A stretch of 5,442 bases of DNA from Saprospiraceae bacterium (GTDB lineage: Bacteria; Bacteroidota; Bacteroidia; Chitinophagales; Saprospiraceae), in assembly GCA_020437045.1 (NCBI GenBank), contig JAGQWV010000316.1, positions 1 through 5,442 on the forward strand, written 5' to 3'. Within the stretch, counting starts at the first letter, position 1. Every line of letters starts with the position of its first letter. This document shows, in pieces, positions 1-5,442 of the stretch. The notes below the pieces were generated by a model. The model ran no database searches, was not told where the DNA came from, and worked only from the letters and a program-made list of their open reading frames with translations. A program made the translations under genes and the position numbers.

Positions 1-1340
1 AGGGCAATACCTCCATTTCGCTCTGCAAGGTCAAGTGCCTCTTCAGCATCCAGAAAACCATATGCATGCATGAGCGAATAATTTTGCGAAAGCAGCGCAT
101 AACCCAGCGCTAACGTAGAATCTTTGCTGATTGCCAATTGCAACAGGTCATTCGAAAGTTCGAAAGACTGTGCTGTACCTCGGTTTGCCTCTTCTCTAGC
201 CTCTGTGAGCAAACGAAATGTCGTTAATGACATTCGTGACTTAGATTCCGGCTCTTCGTGTTTATACGGATTTTCCCGAACCTCCAGAAAAGCTGCTAAA
301 TCAGTGGAAATATCGGCAGGATCTCCAAAGAAATCCTCGGGCTTTTTATTATAAGACTTTGCCCAGATATTACGCCCGTTTCTCACATCCACTAATTCCA
401 TATTGATGCGTATACTGTCATCGGGCCCTTGTCGCAAGGTGCCAAAAAGTAGATGGCTCACGCCTAGCTCTTCACCAATCTCGGTTGGTTTCTGAGTACT
501 GTTTGCATAGGCTTCTGTTGATCGAGATGATAAAACCTGCATCCCGTAAAACGAAGAAAGTTTCGTCACGAGGTTTTCCAAAAGACCAGACTTCAAGCTG
601 GCATCCATCCCCCCAATACCATCAAAGCGAAACGGCATCACTCCCATCGTGGTTATATCGTCTTTCAGCAAAGAATTTAGATACATATTATATCGCCACA
701 ACCCGGCAATAGCAAGGAGGAAAACCAACACCGTAGCCATTAAATAGGAACGATATCGCTGGCCAACCCGGTTTTGTAACTTACCTTCCAGAGCATTTCT
801 GGATGGAATTTGTAACCCATTCTGCACCAGCCCCATGACCCTGATCGGCTTGTCTACATTTTTGAAACGCAAAGATCCCAGACTTTTGACCTGATATCCA
901 CCATGTTTAATATCCTGCCAAAATTCCTCAGAAAAAAGAATGCTTTTCTCAACTCCAATAGACTCAATACGTGAGGCTATATTAACTCCATCACCATAGA
1001 TCGCTGATCCCTTTCGAACAATTTCACCCCGGTGGATTCCGATTTTTAGGGGTAACTTCAAACGGTCGACATGATTTTGTATGGCAATTGCGCAATTAAT
1101 CGCGTCCTGTGAGTCATCAAATATGCTGAGGCTACCATCACCATAATATTGGATAATTTCTCCCCCAAACTCCCGATGCAAGAGCTCTAGTTGTGCCTTA
1201 TGCGATTCCATCTTCAGGATGGTTCGTTGCTCATCTTTGTGCATCAGACTGGTAAAACCCAAAATGTCTGTAAACATGATGGCACAATGAGACCGCCTGG
1301 AATCATCTATCTCCCGTACGACTGCCTGCGACATGACCAT
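1..1340 (-). CDS. Class III nucleotidyl cyclase with TolB-like domain and TPRs (C-terminus cut by window edge)
   Basis: Probable adenylate/guanylate-type cyclase making a cyclic nucleotide from an NTP at the inner face of the membrane; 446 codons are visible and no stop is reached. Residues about 16-170 form the class III catalytic domain. Visible are FTDILGFT with metal-binding Asp25, YYGDG with the second metal Asp68, and GDGVNIASRIES with transition-state Asn120 and Arg124. The residues that usually select the base differ: Gln64 stands where mammalian adenylyl cyclase has Lys938, and Ala113 where it has Asp1018. One membrane span lies at about 199-215. Residues 229-352 resemble the TolB-like N-terminal domain found in cyclase-TPR proteins (MGVMPF, then EIGEELGVSHLLFGTLRQ, then ELVDVRNGRNIWAKSY). 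From about 370 on it is TPR-like. The predicted topology puts the TolB and TPR parts outside the cytoplasm. Start: ATG at 1340 or at 1334 (MVMSQ or MSQ), with a TAA upstream in frame and no Shine-Dalgarno. The family is confident; the substrate and signal are unknown. Confidence 0.93.
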   Translation of the reverse strand, partial: MVMSQAVVREIDDSRRSHCAIMFTDILGFTSLMHKDEQRTILKMESHKAQLELLHREFGGEIIQYYGDGSLSIFDDSQDAINCAIAIQNHVDRLKLPLKIGIHRGEIVRKGSAIYGDGVNIASRIESIGVEKSILFSEEFWQDIKHGGYQVKSLGSLRFKNVDKPIRVMGLVQNGLQIPSRNALEGKLQNRVGQRYRSYLMATVLVFLLAIAGLWRYNMYLNSLLKDDITTMGVMPFRFDGIGGMDASLKSGLLENLVTKLSSFYGMQVLSSRSTEAYANSTQKPTEIGEELGVSHLLFGTLRQGPDDSIRINMELVDVRNGRNIWAKSYNKKPEDFFGDPADISTDLAAFLEVRENPYKHEEPESKSRMSLTTFRLLTEAREEANRGTAQSFELSNDLLQLAISKDSTLALGYALLSQNYSLMHAYGFLDAEEALDLAERNGGIA

Positions 1341-1453
1341 CAAAATATCATTTTTATAGAAGATTCTTGAAATATTAATCTGAACCTGTATTTAGAAGAC
1401 GAAAATTCCATATGGAAGTTGCATTGGGGTTACGACAGGTAAGAGATGGTGTC

Positions 1454-1468
1454 TTATGGTTTCCATAA
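1454..1468. repeat. Short inverted repeat upstream of the cyclase
   Basis: TTATGG (1454-1459) and CCATAA (1463-1468) are perfect 6-bp arms around a 3-bp centre. The site lies 114 bp upstream of the cyclase ATG and, if the candidate promoter at 1589-1620 is used, inside the cyclase leader. It could be an operator for a dimeric regulator or a small hairpin. Six-base arms also arise by chance in sequence this rich in A+T, so function is inferred only from location. Confidence 0.3.
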
Positions 1469-1552
1469 ACTAGTCGTCATTAGCCTGCCAGATCTCCAAA
1501 ACGACTCGTTCAAAGCGATTCGTCCGTCTTAACAGATTCAATCTAACCGAAA

Positions 1553-1566
1553 ATATCATATATCAT
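1553..1566. repeat. Tandem 7-bp direct repeat ATATCAT x2
   Basis: ATATCAT occurs twice head to tail and is followed by ATT, a partial third start. On the minus strand it lies about 20-30 bases downstream of the candidate cyclase promoter, where a regulator site could act. It is low-complexity A+T sequence, so chance is a fair explanation. Confidence 0.3.
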
Positions 1567-1588
1567 ATTGAATTTCAACTAATTATCA

Positions 1589-1620
1589 CATATTTAATTC
1601 CTTAAATTGCCCTGTACAAA
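1589..1620 (-). promoter_or_regulatory. Candidate Bacteroidota-type promoter for the cyclase
   Basis: On the minus strand a perfect TTTG (1620-1617) is followed after 20 bases by TAAATATG (1596-1589). The latter matches five of the six fixed positions of the Bacteroidota -7 element TAnnTTTG, and the spacing falls within the usual range. Transcription would start near 1583, giving a leader of about 240 nt before the ATG at 1340. This is a motif match only. It is the best promoter candidate I found for the cyclase. Confidence 0.35.
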
Positions 1621-1660
1621 TAAATCAACCTACCCCATACTACACATCATTTTAACACTC

Positions 1661-1695
1661 CAAATATCGATCCCACAATGCTCTTTATAGACAAA
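1661..1695 (-). promoter_or_regulatory. Alternative upstream promoter candidate for the cyclase
   Basis: On the minus strand TTTG (1695-1692) is followed after 23 bases by GATATTTG (1668-1661), again five of six fixed positions of TAnnTTTG. The spacing is at the long end of the accepted range, and the leader would be more than 300 nt. It is weaker than the candidate at 1589-1620, and both may be chance in A+T-rich DNA. Confidence 0.2.
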
Positions 1696-1752
1696 CTTTT
1701 ACCATTCATCTAACGAAACCACACCTTTTTCTTCGGAGCAATACCAATAACA

Positions 1753-1857
1753 ATGAAATTATATTTGGATACTTTTCTACACCGGAAAAATAGAGAAAAG
1801 GAAGTCGAACGGTACGAATTTAAAAATTTGTTAAAATTGAACTTTTCTGCCTTTTGA
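1753..1857 (+). CDS. Possible 34-residue small protein, unrecognised
   Basis: An ATG-started frame encodes 34 residues beginning MKLYLDTFLHRKNREKEVER and ending in FSAF before TGA. It is rich in charged residues (Lys, Arg, Glu) with a few aromatics, and would be helical and soluble, without a membrane segment. After the TGA the same frame stays open to a TAA at 1927-1929 and contains a second ATG at 1879 (MSSSQEINHRTDLVSF). The pair could therefore be one decayed or interrupted frame of about 58 codons, or two tiny frames by chance. There is no Shine-Dalgarno, but neighbouring genes lack one too. I recognise no family. A chance frame in A+T-rich intergenic DNA is at least as likely as a gene. 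Confidence 0.15.
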   Translation: MKLYLDTFLHRKNREKEVERYEFKNLLKLNFSAF

Positions 1858-2023
1858 GGACTTCACACCTCACAAAACATGTCAAGCTCGCAGGAGATTA
1901 ACCATCGTACGGACTTGGTTTCTTTTTAATAATTTGGAAATTGCCAGAGATAGATAACATACGACATCTAAATATATGGAGGCAATCAAGATGTGTTTTT
2001 GATATGTCAAAATCTTTCAGACA

Positions 2024-2081
2024 TAGGTAACCACTTTACTTCAAGCGCGAGAAGTTACCTACAGCTATTGTTCGAGCTGTA
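2024..2081 (+). promoter_or_regulatory. Two adjacent stem-loops upstream of the hydrolase
   Basis: The first is a perfect 8-bp inverted repeat, TAGGTAAC (2024-2031) with GTTACCTA (2054-2061), around a 22-base spacer. Directly abutting it, TACAGCT (2060-2066) pairs with AGCTGTA (2075-2081) around an 8-base loop, followed by TTAATTATTAT. The stems share bases 2060-2061, so both can form only if one gives up its end pairs. A smaller alternative, ACTTC (2038-2042) with GAAGT (2051-2055), competes with the inner part of the first stem. The block ends about 90 bases before the hydrolase ATG. It could be a structured leader, the end of a small RNA (the second stem with its weakly T-rich tail resembles a poor terminator) or, as DNA, an operator. 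No known riboswitch class was recognised. Confidence 0.3.
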
Positions 2082-2170
2082 TTAATTATTATGCTGCCGA
2101 CTGATAGATTGTCTCTAATAAAATTGATTGCGATCATATCTAAATCCATCATACGCAACTATATTTAAGT

Positions 2171-3607
2171 ATGGAAAAACTCTATTTGACTCCAATATGC
2201 CTCATCTTATTTTGTCAATGCCATGCTCCAAAAATGACTTTGGAAAACCCAGTGGCAAAGTCCTTAAATTATCAACCCTGGGAGCAAACAGCTCAACCCG
2301 AAGGAAGCGCAGCCTTTCTTGGGCTCGGCTCATTCGCCAAGGTACTATGCACTGCCATTTTTGAATCAAAACGGGATCCTGTGGAAGCAGCCACGCATAG
2401 CGGAAAAATTATTCTTGCCGAAGAATATCAGGATGAAGTAAAGTACTTTATTGACTATGAGCAAAAGCAGGTCAAAGCATTTCTGGGTGATTCTGTCCTT
2501 CGCACTGCTTCTTTCCACGGAGATCAGGGATGTTCTATTGATGGTCCTTCCGGATTGCATTTTTATCCCCGGGCCATTCAGAGTATTCTTCCTCCTGCTG
2601 ATGAGTTAACCTGGCCTATGGGTGATTTAAACAGTGGGTCCGATGACAGATACCCGGTTGATTTACTCGACTCGGTGCTGGAGGCTGCTTTCGAGCCACA
2701 TTCTCTAACCGCTGCCTTTCTGGTAATTCATAAGGGGAAAATCATTCTGGAAAAGTATGCTCCAGGGATTACTAAGAATACCCAGTTAGAAAGTTGGTCC
2801 ATGGGTAAAAGCCTGACGGCAACGCTGATTGGCAGGATGATGCAAATGGGAAAACTCACATTAGATCAGCCAGCACCCGTGGAGGAGTGGCAGAGCGAAG
2901 GAGATCCCCGCAAAAAGATAACTATACGTGATCTGATGCAGATGAGTAGTGGTCTTCGCTTTCCGGCGCATCGTGATCCGGAAGTGAAAGTACCCCTGGC
3001 TAAATTAGCACATATGTACATATATTGTGACGCCATCAATATATTCGATTTCTCGGTAAACCGTCCATTGGAATTTGTGCCTGGCACCACCGGCCGATAC
3101 CGCAATTGCGATCCACTCACTTTAGGATATATTCTTCGTAACTCAATCGAAGCCGATCAAAATGATTATCTGAGCTGGCCGCAGAAAGAACTATTCGATA
3201 AGATTGGAATCCGGCATCAACTATTAGAGACTGATCCTTACGGCAATTTCATCATGACCGGCTTTGACTATGGTACAGCCAGAAATTGGGGACGTCTGGG
3301 GCTTTTATATCTCCAGGATGGGGTGTGGCTAGGTCAGCGATTACTTCCGGAAGGATTCACGGAATTTGTTTCTACTCCGGCCGCCAGCTGGGATCAACCT
3401 ATCTATGGTGGCTTATTTTGGTTAAATGGCACAGGAGAATTGGATCTGCCAAAAGATACATACTATATGGCCGGAGGCGGAGGGCAGCGCACCATTATTT
3501 GCCCGTCTTTGGATTTGGTGGTCGTACGCTTGGGCCATAGTGAAGGAGGTGATTATGCCGATAAATCACTAAATAAAGCATTGGGCTATCTGAAGGCAGC
3601 GCTTTAG
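2171..3607 (+). CDS. Exported serine hydrolase, beta-lactamase / 6-aminohexanoate-dimer-hydrolase type
   Basis: A 478-residue penicillin-binding-protein-fold hydrolase, expected to use an acyl-enzyme on an ester, amide or peptide; the substrate is unknown. The N-terminus MEKLYLTPICLILFCQCHA is hydrophobic and secretion-like, with Cys15 and Cys17 but no standard lipobox (Phe or Gln precede them), so lipoprotein versus cleaved signal peptide is open. Residues about 45-150 form a leading region seen in long relatives of this family (AKVLCTAIFESKRDP). The catalytic domain begins near 165. Nucleophile motif Ser210-Met-Gly-Lys213 sits in ESWSMGKSLTA, the second motif is Tyr310-Arg-Asn312 in GRYRNCDPLTLGYILR, and the third is the glycine-rich AGGGGQR (434-440) in place of Lys-Thr-Gly, as in NylB-like enzymes. 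GDPRKKITIRDLMQMSSGL (244-262) is also typical. The start at 2171 is chosen because it gives the signal-like N-terminus; no Shine-Dalgarno. It stands alone: divergent from the cyclase and convergent with the kinase. True beta-lactamase activity is not supported by the third motif. Confidence 0.92.
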   Translation: MEKLYLTPICLILFCQCHAPKMTLENPVAKSLNYQPWEQTAQPEGSAAFLGLGSFAKVLCTAIFESKRDPVEAATHSGKIILAEEYQDEVKYFIDYEQKQVKAFLGDSVLRTASFHGDQGCSIDGPSGLHFYPRAIQSILPPADELTWPMGDLNSGSDDRYPVDLLDSVLEAAFEPHSLTAAFLVIHKGKIILEKYAPGITKNTQLESWSMGKSLTATLIGRMMQMGKLTLDQPAPVEEWQSEGDPRKKITIRDLMQMSSGLRFPAHRDPEVKVPLAKLAHMYIYCDAINIFDFSVNRPLEFVPGTTGRYRNCDPLTLGYILRNSIEADQNDYLSWPQKELFDKIGIRHQLLETDPYGNFIMTGFDYGTARNWGRLGLLYLQDGVWLGQRLLPEGFTEFVSTPAASWDQPIYGGLFWLNGTGELDLPKDTYYMAGGGGQRTIICPSLDLVVVRLGHSEGGDYADKSLNKALGYLKAAL

Positions 3608-3665
3608 ATTTAGATCAAATTTTTGAGCAATAAGCACAACCAAAAAATCATCATATTGCACAGGT

Positions 3666-3684
3666 CCTCCATTTTATTCGGAGG
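3666..3684. terminator. Weak hairpin between convergent genes
   Basis: CCTCC (3666-3670) pairs with GGAGG (3680-3684) around a 9-base A+T loop, with one possible G-U extension. It begins two bases past the kinase TGA and 58 bases past the hydrolase stop. Neither strand has a T-run after the stem, so it is not a classical intrinsic terminator. It is the only GC-rich stem in the 79-bp convergent gap and may help end or stabilise either transcript. Confidence 0.3.
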
Positions 3685-3686
3685 GA

Positions 3687-5442
3687 TCAAACCGGAATTA
3701 TGAAAGCATAGTGACTTCCTTCGCCCGGTTGACTATCCAATTTCATAGTACCCCCTAAATACCGTATTCTGGAATTGATGTTGGATAAGCCAATCCCCCC
3801 TTCTGCTATAGCTTCTGGTTCAAAACCTAAACCGTCATCAGAAATATCAATTACGATATGATCTTCTACTTCAGAAATCGAGATTTCTACAATATTCGCT
3901 TGAGCGTGTTTTATGATATTTTGTAGTACTTCCTGAATTATTCGATAAATATTGATCGCTTTCTGTTTATCCAGGCGTAATTCCAAATCAGGTAACTGCA
4001 GATTATAAATTATTTCGCGCTGGGCTCTGACATCATCGATAAGATCCTCCACCGCGGCAATCAAGCCCATTTCCTCCAGAGCTCCGGGCATCATATCATG
4101 TGAAATGCGCCTTACTTCCTTACATGCATTATCAATTAATTTTTGGGCCTTGTCCGCGAGATCAATCTCACCCAATTTCTTAAGTTCCCGCTCTACATTT
4201 TGAATTTGCATTCTGGTCGCAGCCAATAAGGTGCCAAGGCCATCATGCAAATCCCTGGCAATTCTCCGTCGCTCATCCTCCTGACCTTGTAACATCGAAT
4301 TAAGAACCATAATTTTTTGGACTTTCTCCATATTCTCTATTTTCTCTGCAGAAATCCGTTGATTCTTACGAAATCGATCGTATAAAAACCAGGCAAAAAG
4401 CCCCGCAATAATTAAAGCAAAAATATAGGAATTACGTTGTCTTGTTCTCGATTCAATGACTACTTCTTGCTTCGCCAAATCAATATCCTTCTGTGCAGAT
4501 TGATATCGTGCTTCAAGGCCGGCAATTACTTCTTTATTTTCCTTCAATAAGACAGAGTCCTGATATTCTATATAGCTCGATAAAATCTCACCGGCTTGCT
4601 TATGGTAACCTGCCTGATGCAGTGTTTTTCCATATGCCTTTGCACAAAAATGATTGAGAATCGGTTGATTAAATTCAGATCCTAAATTATAAGCCTGTTG
4701 GAAATATTCCAGACCTGATTTATATTCTTTTAATTCATACTTAATTTCACCCATTGCACAAAAACAATTGATCAGTGAATTCTTAGTCCCAAATTTGTGT
4801 GCAAATGGGATTGCACGATCATAATAAGTAATCGCCTGTCCGTAATGTTTTCTTTCCGCCTCAACAGACCCCAATACGGTGAGTGCCTTGTATTGCAACC
4901 GCGTATATTGACTAGAATCGGCCAAAGCCAACAAATAACGTGCAGTCATCTCTGCCGAGTCCAAAAATCCGATATGCTGATAAACATCACAGGCTGCACC
5001 AAGGGCAATACCAGCCATCGGTTTTCGATCTATCGAGTCAAATTTCTTTGCCGAATCCTTGAATTTCCGCAGCGCAAGACTATCCAGTGATAGATTGTAA
5101 TAAGCCACTCCAAGGTTATAGTGGAGCTTAGCCTCCTGAAATCCATTTTCCAATTTTTTGGCAAGATCTAAGGCCTGAAGACTAAATTCGATTGCCTCCT
5201 CATATTGACTTCTATCAGAATAAATAGCACCCAACGAAATCAAATTACTCAGTATTTCATTTTCATCGGGCACTGTTTTATAAAATCGATTGGATTCCAG
5301 GAGAAGTTCTCTCAAAGTATCAAGACTCCAATCATTTCTGTAAATCTCAACAACCAGGGAGTTGGACAAAGCCTGCAATCGTGCATCACTATCGGCATCC
5401 ATATAACGATGTGCCTTCTCAAGAAAATATTCCGCTGAATCA
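3687..5442 (-). CDS. TPR sensor histidine kinase, HisKA_3 / NarL-LytS type (N-terminus beyond window edge)
   Basis: A membrane sensor kinase that would autophosphorylate on His and pass phosphate to a response regulator. Numbering is from the Met at 5402, but 13 more in-frame codons (DSAEYFLEKAHRY) run to the window edge without a stop. They continue the helical pattern, and no signal peptide follows Met1, so the real start is outside. Residues 1-285 are about six TPR-like helical pairs (e.g. LHYNLGVAYYNLSLDSLALRKF). Residues 285-322 form a coiled-coil linker (GLEARYQSAQKDIDLAKQEV) and 324-341 the single membrane span (SYIFALIIAGLFAWFLY). The HisKA_3 box DERRRIARDLHDGLG carries phospho-acceptor His386. 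The ATPase domain shows the N box NIIKHA (Asn495), DDGLGF (522-527) and GGIGLSNI (535-542). With a signal peptide upstream the TPR part would be outside the cytoplasm. No response regulator follows the gene; one may lie upstream, out of view. Confidence 0.93.
   Translation of the reverse strand, partial: DSAEYFLEKAHRYMDADSDARLQALSNSLVVEIYRNDWSLDTLRELLLESNRFYKTVPDENEILSNLISLGAIYSDRSQYEEAIEFSLQALDLAKKLENGFQEAKLHYNLGVAYYNLSLDSLALRKFKDSAKKFDSIDRKPMAGIALGAACDVYQHIGFLDSAEMTARYLLALADSSQYTRLQYKALTVLGSVEAERKHYGQAITYYDRAIPFAHKFGTKNSLINCFCAMGEIKYELKEYKSGLEYFQQAYNLGSEFNQPILNHFCAKAYGKTLHQAGYHKQAGEILSSYIEYQDSVLLKENKEVIAGLEARYQSAQKDIDLAKQEVVIESRTRQRNSYIFALIIAGLFAWFLYDRFRKNQRISAEKIENMEKVQKIMVLNSMLQGQEDERRRIARDLHDGLGTLLAATRMQIQNVERELKKLGEIDLADKAQKLIDNACKEVRRISHDMMPGALEEMGLIAAVEDLIDDVRAQREIIYNLQLPDLELRLDKQKAINIYRIIQEVLQNIIKHAQANIVEISISEVEDHIVIDISDDGLGFEPEAIAEGGIGLSNINSRIRYLGGTMKLDSQPGEGSHYAFIIPV

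Larger units (their letters stand above)
1341..2170. other. Long divergent intergenic region
   Basis: These 830 bp separate the cyclase and hydrolase starts. The stretch is A+T-rich and no conserved protein or known structured RNA was recognised in it. It contains two candidate minus-strand promoters, a short inverted repeat, a tandem 7-bp repeat, a 34-codon reading frame of doubtful status, and two adjacent stem-loops near the hydrolase end. These are listed separately. No convincing promoter with both elements was found on the plus strand for the hydrolase. The length is large for a simple divergent promoter region, so an unrecognised small RNA, a small protein or a decayed gene is possible. 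Confidence 0.8.

Noticed and set aside
124..712. Two plus-strand open frames (124-354 and 485-712)
   Set aside because: They are antisense to the cyclase, whose frame is continuous with recognisable TolB-like motifs. Their translations show no domain.
1760..1767. TATATTTG, a perfect -7 element match on the plus strand
   Set aside because: No TTG or TTTG lies 17-23 bases upstream, it is about 400 bp from the hydrolase, and it falls inside the possible small frame. Such a match is expected by chance in A+T-rich DNA.
1852..1877. TTTTGAGG / CCTC..AAAA imperfect inverted repeat as a terminator
   Set aside because: Only four contiguous G-C-containing pairs, a two-base bulge and no T-run after the stem.
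2160..2167. TATATTTA directly before the hydrolase ATG as a promoter element
   Set aside because: It would start transcription at the ATG itself and has no upstream partner at the right spacing.
1341..2170. tRNA, CRISPR or insertion-sequence content in the long spacer
   Set aside because: No cloverleaf arms or TTCRA loop, no regularly spaced repeats, and no terminal inverted repeats or transposase fragments were seen.
2128..2364. Plus-strand frame from a TTG at 2128 overlapping the hydrolase start
   Set aside because: It is in another frame from the hydrolase, ends early and has no recognisable features; the hydrolase frame explains the region.
2366..3540. Minus-strand frames (2366-2560, 2866-3120) and a plus frame (3286-3540) inside the hydrolase
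   Set aside because: All are shadows of the well-supported hydrolase frame with no family resemblance.
3533..3547. GHSEG (residues 455-459 of the hydrolase), a GxSxG-like alpha/beta-hydrolase motif
   Set aside because: It lies near the C-terminus after the third motif of a beta-lactamase fold, where no nucleophile is expected; Ser210 in SMGK is the nucleophile.
3615..3626. TCAAATTTTTGA after the hydrolase stop as a terminator
   Set aside because: The arms leave only a two-base loop and are entirely A+T-rich; no stable stem.
4797..5438. Plus-strand frames opposite the kinase (4797-5090, 5205-5438)
   Set aside because: They are antisense to the TPR region of the kinase and show no domain.

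Overview
The window looks like chromosomal DNA from a member of the Bacteroidota, perhaps a marine or environmental lineage. This rests on three things: the protein architectures (a class III cyclase joined to a TolB-like segment and TPRs, and a TPR histidine kinase of the HisKA_3 type), the lack of Shine-Dalgarno sequences ahead of the visible starts, and intergenic sequence rich in A+T with matches to the Bacteroidota promoter (TTTG, then TAnnTTTG). The genus cannot be read from the sequence.

Layout. (1) Positions 1-1340, minus strand: the N-terminal 446 codons of a membrane-bound nucleotidyl cyclase whose C-terminus lies beyond the left edge. (2) Positions 1341-2170: an unusually long intergenic region of 830 bp between divergent genes. 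It holds candidate minus-strand promoters, short repeats, a possible 34-codon reading frame and a pair of adjacent stem-loops. (3) Positions 2171-3607, plus strand: a complete serine hydrolase of the beta-lactamase/6-aminohexanoate-dimer-hydrolase type with a secretion-type N-terminus. (4) Positions 3608-3686: a 79-bp convergent gap with one weak hairpin. (5) Positions 3687-5442, minus strand: a TPR sensor histidine kinase. It stays open through the right edge, so the Met at 5402 is probably internal and the true start is outside the window.

Working together. The two flanking minus-strand genes are both signalling proteins with TPR domains and one membrane span, and the middle gene encodes a probably exported hydrolase. 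None of the three forms an operon with another inside the window: the cyclase and hydrolase are divergent, and the hydrolase and kinase are convergent. A functional link is conceivable but unproven. No response regulator lies downstream of the kinase.

No mobile element, CRISPR array, tRNA or rRNA was recognised. The most unusual points are the cyclase's two non-canonical substrate-selecting residues and the structured, long intergenic region. I see no clear evidence of a wholly new multi-gene system.
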